Assembly: GCA_026874595.1 (NCBI GenBank)
Contig: CM049316.1
Coordinates: 59,653,676-59,717,675, forward strand
Source: Sipunculus nudus
Taxonomy: Eukaryota; Annelida; Sipuncula; Golfingiida; Sipunculidae
Direction of reading: 5' to 3'
DNA: 64,000 nucleotides
The notes below the pieces were generated by a model. The model had not been told where the DNA came from and did not search any database. It saw nothing but the letters and a program-made list of their open reading frames with translations. Positions 1 through 10,562 of the stretch are shown piece after piece. The stretch's first letter is position 1; every line of letters starts with the position of its first letter. Made by a program: the position numbers and the translations under genes.

Positions 1-160
1 GGAACGCCTCTCCAGAGAATTCTTAGTTTGAAGTAAATATATTTTTATTGTTTTTGTTACACACGTCCTTCTTATCTATTTGAGTGTAAATCTGCGATTT
101 CGGCAAGCATAATGGTCAGTTCCGTATGTTTGTCTGTTTGTTGTTTGCCGCAAATCTTCG

Positions 161-163
<3 letters not shown>

Positions 164-212
<49 letters not shown>
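164..212. repeat. (TA)n microsatellite
   Basis: An uninterrupted TA dinucleotide array of about 24 units, first of the long TA arrays in the window. No gene is visible in the flanking 1-163. Confidence 0.97.
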
Positions 213-214
<2 letters not shown>

Positions 215-225
215 AAGTATTATAA

Positions 226-430
226 TCAATGTAGAATATTGTTTGTCTGCACTCTACCGGCTATAAGTTTACAGCAATCAATTTGAAACCTACAGGGTTC
301 ATTAAAAAAACAAACTTCCTGTAGGCTTGTTGTTTTTGTCATCATCGTATCAAGGTCAAGTTCATCGAAAACCACAAAATCTTTTTTTTTCACATGTTTG
401 TCAAGAATCATCGTAGCCGCATAAACTATT
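226..430. repeat. Single copy of the 1.4-kb tandem-repeat family
   Basis: This stretch aligns by eye with 1425-1545. Shared landmarks in the same order are CAGCAATCA.TTTGAA, a CCTGTAGGC/CCTGATAGCC segment, TTGTTGTTTTTG, a CAAGGTCAAGTTCA-like block and TTTCACATG/TCATATG before TTGT. It lies alone, separated from the other units by about 1 kb. The 61-codon open frame on the minus strand here is therefore repeat sequence, not a gene. Positions 431-560 hold nothing I can identify. Confidence 0.7.
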
Positions 431-559
431 GCTCATTTCATTTGTTAATACGTGGCCTATTACCTGACGTGTAGCTGTCTTAAATCTGATCTAATCATGG
501 TTACTCATTTTGTAGGAAAATTAATGATATTCGTAAATTTTTGGTCTTAAATTCCTAAC

Positions 560-1170
560 TTTGTCAGTTTTAAAGCTAGATAGGGCTAGTTTTCCATATT
601 AGGTCACATTTGGCAAGTTCGACATGATTAAACTCAATTCTCACAAAATCTCGTGATTTTTTAGGACAAACGAGATTAAACGAGATTTAACAGAAATGCT
701 GAAAACTCGGTCACATTTTAAGCTAAAAATGTCTAGTTTTCGGCATTTTGTAGCATTTGCTTATAACTCCGTGACTTTTAAATATAGATATATGTCCAGT
801 GTTCGGCATTTCGTATCATCGGTAAGCTTGACATTACAAAACTGGAAGTATCGCCAGATCACAAATGCTTTTAGCTCTGTCACTTTTAAAGCTAGAAGGG
901 TCAAGTGTTTGGCATATGGCCAGCTTGATATTACAATCTGCCTGGTTCGCCAAACCTAGCACAATTTCTGGTCAAACGAGAAAATGTGAGATTTCACAGA
1001 AATGCATATAACTCTGCTACTTTTAAAGTTACAGAGGTCTAGTTTTATCGGCATGCGGTACATTTGGCCAGCTAGACATGACATCTGCAAATGTTGCACC
1101 GTTTCTTGTCAAACGAGAATAAACGACATTTCACAGAAATTTTATAACTTGGTCACGTTGCACGCTAGAA
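560..1170 (+). repeat. Degenerate ~140-bp tandem repeat array
   Basis: A recurring unit is recognised by GTCACTTTTAAAGCTAG, then GGTCTAGTTTTCGGCAT, then ACATTTGGCCAGCTTGACAT, then a TCAAACGAGA.TAAACGAGATT block. Copies of the TTTTAAAGCTAG landmark start near 569, 715, 776, 883, 1019 and 1155. Spacings are 136-146 bp where intact and shorter where units are deleted. Open frames over it (696-959, 1002-1403) are repeat-derived. Related units lie inverted at 2040-2300. Confidence 0.85.
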
Positions 1171-1269
1171 AGGGTTGCGACTATTCAATATCAGCATACC
1201 TACATAAACGTATTATTTGTTTCTGCTCCCCCACAACATTGCTTATTCATATGACTGTATCCACATCTT

Positions 1270-1400
1270 CGATCCCTGTCTGTCTGTCTCCCTGCCTGTC
1301 TATCTGTCTGTCTCTCTGTCTGTCTTATTTTAATTTCCAGCGAGCGCTGGAACTATGGTCGTCTAGTCTGTCTGTCTGTCTGTTTGTCTGTCCGTTTGTC
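1270..1400. repeat. (TGTC)n microsatellite with embedded hairpin
   Basis: Two imperfect TGTC/TGTCTG tracts (about 1277-1326 and 1368-1400) flank a short spacer. The spacer holds a perfect inverted repeat: TTCCAGCG at 1335-1342, a two-base loop, and CGCTGGAA at 1345-1352. A hairpin next to a tetranucleotide tract is also seen at 9815-9893 and 27790-27873. This may be the terminus of a Helitron-like element whose core is the array at 1404-2000. Confidence 0.75.
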
Positions 1401-1403
1401 TGA

Positions 1404-2000
1404 CCTCTACTGACCACAATTTTGCAGCAATCACTTTGAAGTTTATAAAGTCCTGATAGCCTGTTGTTTTTGGTCAATACAGGTCAAAGTTCAAGGTCAT
1501 CAAAACACATCAATATCTTATTTCCCTCATATGCTTGTTCTTGTGCATGACATATAGCATTATGCAGGCCAAGGTTTAGCAGTAACCACTTTGTAAATTA
1601 CACATATTGTATATCGGAACGATTTCTGGACGCTGTATGTGTATTTTTAAACAGGTGTAAGTTCAAGGTCTTCAAAACACATCAAAATCTTATTTCCCTC
1701 ATGACTTTGTCAGTATTGGTCCTATCTTCACAAACTATGGTTCATTTTGTTCCTGTTAGCCTTCCTACGTAGATTTCTAGTTATCTCTCTTCCTCTCTCT
1801 GTCAGTTTGTCAGTATGTCCGTCCGTTTGTCAGCTGTTCTCATTTTCACCTGCTAGCTGGTTCTTGCCTCTGACATAAAGCGTTCTACAGGCCACAATTT
1901 GGCAGGAATCACCTTGTAACATACACGTCGTATATCGGACGATTTCTTGAAGCTGTAAATGTATTTTATGATGTGATAACAGTTAAATGAATGACAATGT
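1404..2000 (+). repeat. Tandem core repeats, ~150-300 bp periodicity
   Basis: Segments at about 1411-1540, 1541-1700 and 1858-1975 share blocks: GCAGCAATCACTTTG, GTATATCGGA.CGATTTCT, CAAGGTC.TCAAAACACATCA and CTTATTTCCCTCAT. They look like diverged core units of a Helitron-like (pearl/HINE-type) element next to the TGTC microsatellite. AGGTCA-type hexamers recur in each unit. No coding potential. Confidence 0.7.
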
Positions 2001-2039
2001 CCTATGTCAGAAGAGAAAAGTAATAGTCCAATAATACCC

Positions 2040-2300
2040 AATGCAGAAAACTAGACCATCCTAGCTTAAAAAGTGACAGAATTTGTCCGTGAAAGCACTT
2101 TTGTTCTCGTTTATACGAACATTAGCGAGATTTTGCGAGTTTTATATTTAATGCAAGTCAAGCTAGTCAAATGCTAATGAATGTCATAAACTTGACCTCT
2201 CTGACGTTGAAAGTCCTCGAGATATACTAATTAGCTTTTCTGTGAAATCTCGCTTTTTCCCCGTTTGAAGAGAAACGGTGCAAGAAATGGGCGAAATTTG
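2040..2300 (-). repeat. Inverted copies of the 560-1170 array
   Basis: Read on the minus strand this gives TCTGTCACTTTTTAAGCTAG followed by GATGGTCTAGTTTTCTGCAT, the same landmark order as the plus-strand units at 560-1170. A second, weaker unit covers 2190-2280. The two arrays face each other around 1270-2000. Confidence 0.7.
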
Positions 2301-3332
2301 CTAATGAGTAACTGAGAACTTATCAGAAGCTACAAGATGACCTTGACCTTGAACTTTTACGTGTGATAGGATCATATGAGTTTACTAACGGACCACTGAC
2401 CTTTTTTATTATAGTTTGAACCAGTGCCCAACTTGACATTTCAGTTTTAAAATCGGCTTTTAGGCAAATTATATCCTTTTATATTTTATAATATTGCTTA
2501 ATTAATGTAAGCAAAACTGTTGCATATAATGCTAAGCCAATTTAATGTAAAAAGCAAAAATAAAAGGAAGGAAAGAAAGAAATCCGTCTGAAACAGTCAA
2601 ACGTCAGTATGAAGAAGCGAATTTGGCAATTATTATTTACATTATCACTTTTAGAAAACCTTGTTTCCGAGGAAGGACTATATTCCTAATGGGAAAAAAG
2701 GTCGCCGAACCACATGCTTGCCAGTCACTCTATCTAATAACAGTGTGATAACAGCTTTCACGCCCTCAATTGACTTACTTTTCGCCCACTCATCGTCATG
2801 TTGCCTTAACACTAGCGTGAAATAAGAACTCGGTGACAAATCTGCTTAATGACATTTCATTTTTGCTATTTTGCATATTGTCCTGTGACGATGGATTGTG
2901 GCAATTTCCGTTGACATTAAATGCCATAATGGTTGATACAGGCGCAGATCCAGAGAAGCGGAGGGTGGCTCCTGCCTCTCGGCTACAATTTTATTTTGTC
3001 AACAAACTTGTGTATTATACCAAAATCATTCTGCTCAGAATTCTGTAAAAAGGTAGTACAGGCCCACCATAAGTGCGGACGGATATAATTAGTACTTATA
3101 CAACATGTACCTGCATCCGAATGTATAAGCATACATATACATGCATACATACATATGTTATATAAATATATTTATATATTATATTTTTATACAGATATAT
3201 TTATATTTTATATAAATATATATATATATAATGACTATTTTTTGCCATTTTTTATACCGTACTGATGAAATGACACATATCGCCAAACCGATGTGAGTTG
3301 TACGTATTACAGGCTTCATATTTCATGATTCC
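2301..3332. other. No gene seen; AT-rich
   Basis: Nothing with coding support. It contains a low-complexity TATATA/ACATAC stretch at about 3120-3235 and, near 2939, a single CAGGCGCAGATCCAG block resembling one end of the CAGGGGCGGATCC elements found elsewhere. No partner end is visible for it. Confidence 0.6.
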
Positions 3333-3336
3333 TTAA

Positions 3337-3530
3337 CCCCTTGGGACTCAGGATTTTGTTACCAACGTGATGGAATTTTTATCATAAAAACGTTTAAAAT
3401 TATGATTACCATTCTAAGCAAAGTAAGTTAGACACTAATAAAAGGAATTATGGCGCTATCATATTTTATTTCAATTCTAAGGGTACTAGAAAATGGTCAA
3501 TATCAGCAAAACAAGCTTAATCTCAAAGGG
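3337..3530. mobile_element. piggyBac-type MITE with TTAA duplication
   Basis: The 194-bp element is bounded by TTAA on both sides (3333-3336 and 3531-3534). Its ends are inverted: CCCCTTGGGACTCAGG on the left, and on the right CCCTTTGAGATTAAGC when read on the opposite strand. A TTAA target with C/G-triplet termini is the hallmark of piggyBac transposition. No transposase is encoded, so it is a non-autonomous derivative. Confidence 0.75.
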
Positions 3531-3534
3531 TTAA

Positions 3535-4304
3535 AGGCATGAAAGTCGGTACAAATAATTGTGAATATAAGCTGTATCCTGCCCACGGAGAGCAGCTTGG
3601 CGTGTTTCTTCTATAACCAATAGCATCAGGTTTATATCTTTGATTTTCCAACGGAGAAGCGTCGGAGACAGAAAAATCAATAGCTGCCCAGACCATTTAT
3701 CTCTGCTGTTAAGGGCATTACCCATGTCATTTCCGTGAGCTCTCAATATCAGACAAAATGGCTTCGTTTTATCTCCTAATGTTCAGTCTTCGGGACGTAT
3801 ATTAGTGCTAGTTTTTCGCCTCTTAGCGATCTCAGGCTGTGTGGGGAGAGAAGTAACGTCTTCACTCTAGTAAATACCTGTGTCCTTTTGGGATTAACGT
3901 GACAAAGACGCATACCCACCATCGTCTGCTAAATTCTGAACACGCCTGAGGATATAGCGTTGACCTGTAAATGCCAAGCTAACCTCGGAGCGTGCTCTCT
4001 TCTTGTTTTCTGTTTTGCAGCACTTTAATGGACATGTCTTTGAGGTTTCAAACGAGGAGAAAGAAACCGGAAACGCTTAATTTTATCTACTTCAGTTCCT
4101 TCATGATGTCGTACCATACTGATAATATCAGGGGGAAAAACAAGTGCAATACTGTGTTTTGTATACGTAAAAGATATACACCACGAAATGAATTTATATT
4201 TTATGCATGTGATTAGTCTAGATTACGGTTATGCACGTGGCTTTGGATTGAAATGAAGACAATTCAGGAGAAATTATGTTATAACCTTCTGTTAGATTAT
4301 GTTT

Positions 4305-4306
<2 letters not shown>
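3535..4306. other. No gene seen
   Basis: Apparently unique sequence. Short open frames (3531-3746 minus, 3992-4216 plus) show no recognisable domain, and I cannot separate them from chance. Confidence 0.5.

Positions 4307-4374
<68 letters not shown>
4307..4374. repeat. (TA)n microsatellite
   Basis: About 34 uninterrupted TA units. The minus-strand 62-residue frame here is a Tyr-Ile repeat created by the array. Confidence 0.97.
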
Positions 4375-4375
<1 letters not shown>

Positions 4376-6649
4376 CTGGCGGGTTTAGTCTCGCTTTGTA
4401 ATTCATTGTATCTATCGGAAACCATTTTTTTCTGTTTTCGTGAAATGTGGATAAAAAGGTAAGGTCTCAGGACATTATTTCAGCTTTTCATTAATATTTT
4501 ACAAACTACAGGTTAAGGACCTCTTGACGTGTACATATTCTAAACGCTAAGAATGTGCTCTACAGGCTGGTATGTAGAAAGTTTGCGTTTCTGATATAGA
4601 TCATATTATAGACGTACCAATATTTTAATGAATTTCAAATGCTCAACTAAACTAAAAATCATTTATTCCAGCATATCTGTAATATCTACGGAATGTTTCT
4701 TTGCATCATATTATAAATAAAGGGCCTCCCCTGGTTATTTTATTTTATTTCATAAAATTATGGTTGATAGAGTATTTAAGTTTTAAGTGTACAAAATAAA
4801 TATTTTTACGTGTTCAAACATAAAAAGCCCCCCATTAAAGATAGGCAAGAAATAAAAATACGCACTTCAGAACATATGTTAACAACTTCATACAGCGTAA
4901 ATGGAATGTTGATATGTGCTCCGGTGGAAATTAATGTCTGTTTGTCTGTCTGTATACGTCTGTCTTGTTGTCCTATATATCTCAAAATAAATTGTTTAAA
5001 TGCGGTTCTCATTAGATTAGGTATGCACCGTGTTTGCGATCTTTAGACATGTCTGCCATTCTTGCATCATCTAGGTCTCTGCGACAAAAGCATGGTAACT
5101 ATCATGAGGGCCCCTAGGCAGGTCGGTTTTTTCCCTGAGATCGCTAATGAAGGTAGCTGAGAGGTTTTCGTCAGTGCAGAATGGTGAAAGCCGAAAGCCT
5201 ACATTTAATAGTCAACTTGTGATTAAGTGATACAGTGTCTGGCCTGAGGGGCAAGGGTTGTCAAGACAATGGCAGTCCGCTTTGATATATTCCCGCGAGA
5301 TAATAACGACAATATGCCAACTTGTCAAGCAAAGGATTGATGAGGAAAATATAAGAGAGGCAACTGGTGGCGAAGAAAGATATTGAATATGTCAGAGGGA
5401 AATAAATTTGGGCTTCTGGTTGGGGCCAGGACAGTGCTGCCCCCTTGTGGTTGTCAAATGACAGAACCCGGAACCTTGGGAAGTGCTGATGTCAGAGATA
5501 ATATATGAACCGAAAACGTGACACAAGTTTGATAACTAGACACGTATCGTATAACTTATCCAATATAAATGACTTACCGTGTTATGTGACTGGCCATGTA
5601 CTTGATTTTACTGAAAAACACTGACTGAGGAAGGAACGATTGTATCTGGAAAAAGCAATGTACCACGGTCATATTTTTGTTAACAATTTTACGTACGAAG
5701 TACTAAACAGATTTTAATGAGGGTTTTTGCCGAGGGCTATAAGAACACTACAGGAATAACTCGTTACTTTTTGGAGGTAATCTGGATCACCATTATTATT
5801 TTACTCAAATGATTATATATCATTGTGACACTCGGTTATTTCTTTGTCCCATCGAGGCTAGATGCATTCATCGGTATTAGGGACTGCTTTTCTGGTGCAC
5901 CCGTAACCAACGTTGGTCCAGCGTGGCACTCGAAAGAAAAATCCCAGGAGAACTGTATTATGATCCTTTGTGGGGGTATAAATTGTCCTTTACAGTAGTG
6001 TAAGTTCATTAATTGATTATGAATCACATGACCGAGCAATATAAATATGTGGCAAAATAAGTGATAATTTACAGTCAAAGTTACCACTAACAAAGAGGGT
6101 CTAGTGATGCGCGTGTTGTTGGGAGAGGGAAAAGAGGAATGTGCTTTTTTTATACAAAGGTTTATTTTTTCAGGTCTAAAACAACAATTAATCACACTTA
6201 CGGATTTTTTTTTTCCATTTACATCTGACATAATGAAAAAATCCCTCTTTCATTCCCCTTAATGACACTTTTAATGAATTTATAGTTTAGTTGGGTCCAA
6301 AAAAGGCCAAGTAAGGACGTTAAAAATATTATTCTACGGATTCGCCACTCACATTTTTCGTGAATCTCTTTCGTGATTTTTTTTCCAAATGAAGAACAGG
6401 TCCTAGGTAATATTGCATGCTTATTCCTGTTTTGGCACCAAATCCCTAAAACAATTCATAATTTATGGAAAATGGACTAAATTTTGTGTTGATCATGTAC
6501 ACCATTTCAAGACACTAAGTATTTGTTGTAATATGCTTAGCAACTTGACAAAATTCTACGTATTGTGCCTCGACCGGTAAAAAAAAAAAAACTCATTGCC
6601 CGTAGAACAATATTTTTGTGTGGCCTATAACCATCAGTGTTTTCCCAGC
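4375..6649. other. No gene supported; mostly unique DNA
   Basis: The longest frame (5836-6231 minus, 131 codons) has no domain I recognise. A ~45-bp block at 5770-5815 (TTTGGAGGTAATCTGG onward) matches 63709-63756, so part of this is dispersed repeat. A short TGTCTG tract sits at 4937-4960. The CTCF-type site at 5436 is listed separately. Confidence 0.5.
5436..5450 (-). promoter_or_regulatory. CTCF-type insulator motif (14/15)
   Basis: On the minus strand this reads CCACAAGGGGGCAGC. It matches the bilaterian CTCF core consensus CCASYAGRKGGCRSY at 14 of 15 positions; only the fifth base, A for Y, differs. The match is sequence-only and no neighbouring gene is known. Chance occurrence in 64 kb on both strands is low for such a match but not negligible. 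Confidence 0.35.
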
Positions 6650-7182
6650 CAGGGATCGTAATACTTTGAAGTTTTCACCTTTCCAACGGAAAGACATTGA
6701 TACAGGTTTGCCTTTCCGTAGAAAAATCTGCCTTTCCGCTAAAGATGAATCCTACTATCATATAAAACTTTCAGTCACATTTTGCTTAGTGTAAACCTGA
6801 TTCTGTAATATAACATGCCATCATACATGCAGACGTGCATGCAAAAGGAACTGAATGTTTACAATAATAACACTTTTATATCAGAAACACGATGGTGCAA
6901 TGAAAAAAAATCAGGCATATATAGGAAATGACGGCCTAAATGCCGGATAGTATACGAACTTATAGGCCATTTTTATAGGAAAATGTAGGAAATATATGGA
7001 GGCCGCGTTAGACCACCTGTAAAATATTTTGTTTTCGTGTCATATTTGTTATTACTTACTTACTTAATGTGGAAAACATCAGGTGTTAACCTTTGCAACG
7101 GATTGGTACAAAATTAAAAATGCCCTTCCGTGCACGTGGTTGCCTGTCTGAAGCAGGCAGAAAGGTGTTATTACGACCCCTG
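6650..7182. mobile_element. Non-autonomous hAT-like element, CAGGG termini
   Basis: The left end CAGGGATCGTAATA (6650) and the right end, read on the opposite strand as CAGGGGTCGTAATA (7182), form a terminal inverted repeat. Both are followed within 30 bp by a CACCTTTC block. The 533-bp interior has recurrent CCTTTCCGT/GCCTTTCCG motifs and no coding frame. CAGGG ends suggest the hAT superfamily. No clear 8-bp target duplication remains, which suggests age. Confidence 0.6.
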
Positions 7183-8289
7183 ATCATATACCAAAAGCAC
7201 TTGCACATGATAATCAATCGTCTTCAACCACGTTTGTGAACGAAGCTTACCCAGAGCCCGGCGCCGCCGCCATTTTGCGCCAGCCGAGCTAAGATTAAGC
7301 CGAGCCAGCCGAGTTTTACAGGAGGTGCCGCCAATATTTCATTAAGCCAAAGTCAGCTGATTTTGTGCAGCTCAGTTTTATTGGCTTGAGAAAAATTATT
7401 TACAAATAGATCAATCTTTTACAATTAAAAATGCCCGAAACATATGTTCAGGTTTTGTCTTTAGTTTGTTTCTTGTCGCTGAAAGGAAACGGTGTGATTG
7501 TTGAAGTATGAATATGCTGGCTTTTGAAACAACCAGGATAAACAACCAGGTCTATGACGGGAGTATTATGGAATACCAACGGTCCGTCCGCCCGTCTGTC
7601 CGTCCGTTAACTTTTAGGGTCGCCCGATAACTTACCAGGGCTTTAATGGATTTTCCCGAGGTCACGATGATGACACTTGACAAATATATTATTTGTTAAT
7701 TGGTTTTTCTATTAGCATTTATACAAAAGAAGTGGAAAGGACTGTATGAAATGTTATGCATGGTTCATAAGATTGCAAGTAAGTTTGGATATACTATGTG
7801 TTTGTTTAAAGTGTAATATTTACCAGTTAGATAGGACAATCGAGGCCGTTGTCAGTAAATTTATAAGCAGAAAATAAGCGTAAAATCTCCATAGAAAAAA
7901 AACATTTATTGGAGTAGTATACCACATTGTATAAGTGATATGTTGAAACAAGCAAAACGACAAAAACGAACTTGGCTGCAAATATTGTCCTCGATTTAGT
8001 GTGTGGCACTTAGCTAAGCATCTGATCAATCGGACCAGGTTTAATTTTGTAAACAAGCCTGCTAAATCCACCAAATAGGAAGGACAGTGGCATTACTGTT
8101 TTTCTATCAGACAGCATTAGATCAGCAGCGTACTAAAAAGAAACCAGTGTCAATGCCCTTGTTCCCTAGTGCATTGTGGGAAGAATATAAAGATCAGCTG
8201 TGCGAGTTTTATTCCTGGCGTCCGTTGCACACCTGTCGAACATATGCACATACATGCGAGGCTTACCTGGTGGTAAATATAAACGGGTC
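7183..8289. other. No gene seen
   Basis: A GC-richer patch at 7255-7325 (GCCGAGC repeats) and a short CCGT tract at 7580-7606 (GGTCCGTCCGCCCGTCTGTC) stand out. The latter resembles the microsatellite part of the Helitron-like elements, but no core or hairpin is attached. Confidence 0.5.
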
Positions 8290-8650
8290 ATAGGTGACGT
8301 TATACCCACAAGCGTTGCAGCACGTACACACTGAAACAAAGGGGCTACGGAGCCTCTTGCTTGTAGACATGACATCACAGATAAGACTAGTCCGGAGATG
8401 ACTTCATGTGGGAGTCTGGTTTTTATGTAGGTCATTTATGACGTCACACCTAGCAACGTTTCTGCACGTCTACCTCTACAAAGGGTGGAATATCATGCCA
8501 GTATGACGTCATTGGTTTAACGCAGACGACGACTAAATGAGGCTTTATTGTTGTTTTTTACATGCATCAAGATGACGTCCTTTGGAGTTTATTCTACCTT
8601 GATGCTGACGTCATAGTGTAAACGTTTTAGCACGTACAAAGAGTGCGGGG
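8290..8650 (+). repeat. Diverged repeats carrying CRE palindromes
   Basis: Five TGACGT sites lie within 320 bp: 8295 (TGACGTTA), 8439, 8504 and 8606 (all perfect TGACGTCA) and 8573 (TGACGTCC). Three are followed at similar spacing by AACGTT/AGCGTT, then GCACGT, then CTACAAAG or ACAAAG, and then a G-rich block. That indicates roughly 150-bp degenerate tandem units. TGACGTCA is the CREB/ATF full site in animals. Whether this is a functional enhancer or only a repeat cannot be told here. Confidence 0.55.
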
Positions 8651-9202
8651 CAAGATTTTAACGTCCAAATTAAGGAAGTACAAGAGATATGTATCTAAAA
8701 TTATCCAACACTCACAATTCCTTTATCTATAAATTCTCCAATAATCTAGCCATCGATCATTTATTTTCAATTAATAAACCCTTCCCATGCCATCATTCAA
8801 GGTCAGCCCACAGTACTACTGACGACTAGATATGTAGTTTGAGCCTACAATTGTGCCTCCGACAGGATCCTTAGATAAAACTATCCTGTGCTACGGCTCA
8901 CCAACAGAGTTCACAGGTGAGCTGTAGAACAAAGGCCCCCACTGATACCAATGAATGACCCATCCCTCTGCCGGGACAAAGAATTTAGCTGATATCACAT
9001 TTGTAAAGAATCTTTCAAATTCAAAGTACATTATGGTGATCATGGTAACCTCTCAAATCTAATGAACTGTTTCTTGCACTGGAACCTGAACCAAGTTAAA
9101 TCAAAATTCGCTCATAAGATTTTGTTGCCAGCGGAACAACCAACCCATTAATGGAAAAAACACAGTATCAGGTATTATGATCTTGCTCGGACACGGCAGG
9201 GT
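8651..9202. other. No gene seen
   Basis: Unique-looking AT-rich DNA without a supported open frame. Confidence 0.5.
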
Positions 9203-9800
9203 TTTTAGCTCAGCTGACTGAAAGTAAACCTTGGTAAAGGAATGGCGCTTAGTCCGTCGTCCGTTCGTTATCAGGGCACAAATCTGTCAACCCTAGAAAC
9301 TTGTAATTTAATATCTAGATAGATAAATAAAAATATCCTAAGCAACCTGAACTTAAGTCACTGCGACCTATATCCTATGACCCGAATTATGGGACTCATA
9401 AGAACCCCGCCCCAAGAAAAATTAATAATTTGATACAAAACCTCCAGTATATTGATAATTAATGCATGGATTGCCATGAATATTGCCTTGAATATCGACA
9501 ATGAATAGTTTTGTAAGTTTTGGTGGCACCACCTGTATTTTTTTTAATTTTTATGATTTTTCTTCCCTGTTTTTGAGACCATCAAATGACAGCAATAATG
9601 TCAGTTTCTCAGATGTGGATTCATCAAGTGTCCTGACACTCGGTGTCTTTATTGATTATGATTGGTTTCTTCATTTCCTTAAGACTGATGGCATCACCTG
9701 TATTTTTTTCTATAATTTATGCATTTTCCCCTTTTTTGAGACTGCTTTATTATGGTGATACTATCAGATTCGCAACTCTGGTTTAATCGGTGGCTTGAAA
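9203..9800. mobile_element. Helitron-like (pearl-type) element X, copy A
   Basis: It begins with TTTAGCTCAGCTGACTGAAA, followed by a CCGT-type microsatellite (TCCGTCGTCCGTTCG at 9252-9266) and then GGGCACAAATCTGTCAACCC. About three degenerate core units of ~160 bp follow; the ACCTGTATTTTTTT landmark recurs near 9531 and 9697. The whole block aligns in reverse orientation with 27871-28486. Terminal hairpin, tetranucleotide tract and tandem core is the architecture of bivalve pearl/HINE elements. The 85-codon frame inside is spurious. Confidence 0.65.
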
Positions 9801-10480
9801 CCTTGTGTGTATATTAGGGCCCCGCTTGAATAAGCGGATGCCCTATATTAAACACCATGTCGGTCCGTCTGTTCGTCTTTCTGTATGTCTGTCAAATTTG
9901 TTTCCTGATGTTTCCAGTTTGGATTGACATATGCATTTCAAAATTGACTTATATATGGTCAACCTCTAACGCAAGAACTCTTTTGATTTTTGGGTCATGA
10001 GGTCAAAGCTCAAGGTCACTGGGGCCCATCTGTCCACATATGTTTCCGTATGATAACTGATTTGGATTGACATTTGGATTTCAAACTTGACTTGTATATG
10101 GACCACCTCTAACGCAAGAACTCTATTGATATTTGGGTCATGAAGTCAAAGCTCAAGGTCACAGGACTCACCATCAGACATATTGTGGTTGTTTATGCGG
10201 AACTGTTCATCCCCCCCCCCCCCCCCCCCCCCATCTTCCAAATAATGATTACCTGACAATAGCGGAAGAAACATATGGATTTTGGGGTCACAAGGTCAAA
10301 GGTCAAGGTCACCGGGGAGATCTATCCACATATTAGTTTTCCAGATGAAAACTCTAGTTTGGGTAGACAGGTTGGCTTCAAACAGACCACAGTATCCATA
10401 TTTTGAAAAAACATATAAACATATCCTTATAGACAACTTCAGCTGAGCGTGGAGACCCATGGGTCCCTCGTTCCTGTTAG
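9801..10480. mobile_element. Helitron-like (pearl-type) element Y, copy A
   Basis: It starts with a hairpin at 9815-9845, with CCGCTT pairing AAGCGG inside a GGGC/GCCC stem. A TCCGTCTG-type microsatellite follows to about 9893. Core units of ~144 bp (9901-10043, 10044-10336, 10337-10430) each carry GGATTGACATNTG, GACCACCTCTAACGCAAGAA and an AGGTCAAAG.TCAAGGTCAC block. A 12-bp palindrome, GACCCATGGGTC (10454-10465), lies at the far end. A poly-C run (about 10211-10232) interrupts the second unit. The reverse-oriented partner is 27368-27870. Confidence 0.65.
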
Positions 10481-10562
10481 TTGCTCGGACACTGTGTGTT
10501 ATTCATGGACCACCTCTGTTATGTATCATCCTTAATATATCTTAGTCTCAGGTTTGAAGACT

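Noticed and set aside
1270..1400. CRISPR-like array
   Set aside because: The repeats are tetranucleotide microsatellite units without spacers, and the genome is eukaryotic.
5836..6231. 131-codon minus-strand ORF
   Set aside because: The opposite strand is also open over part of it, and its left neighbour is dispersed repeat; no domain recognised.
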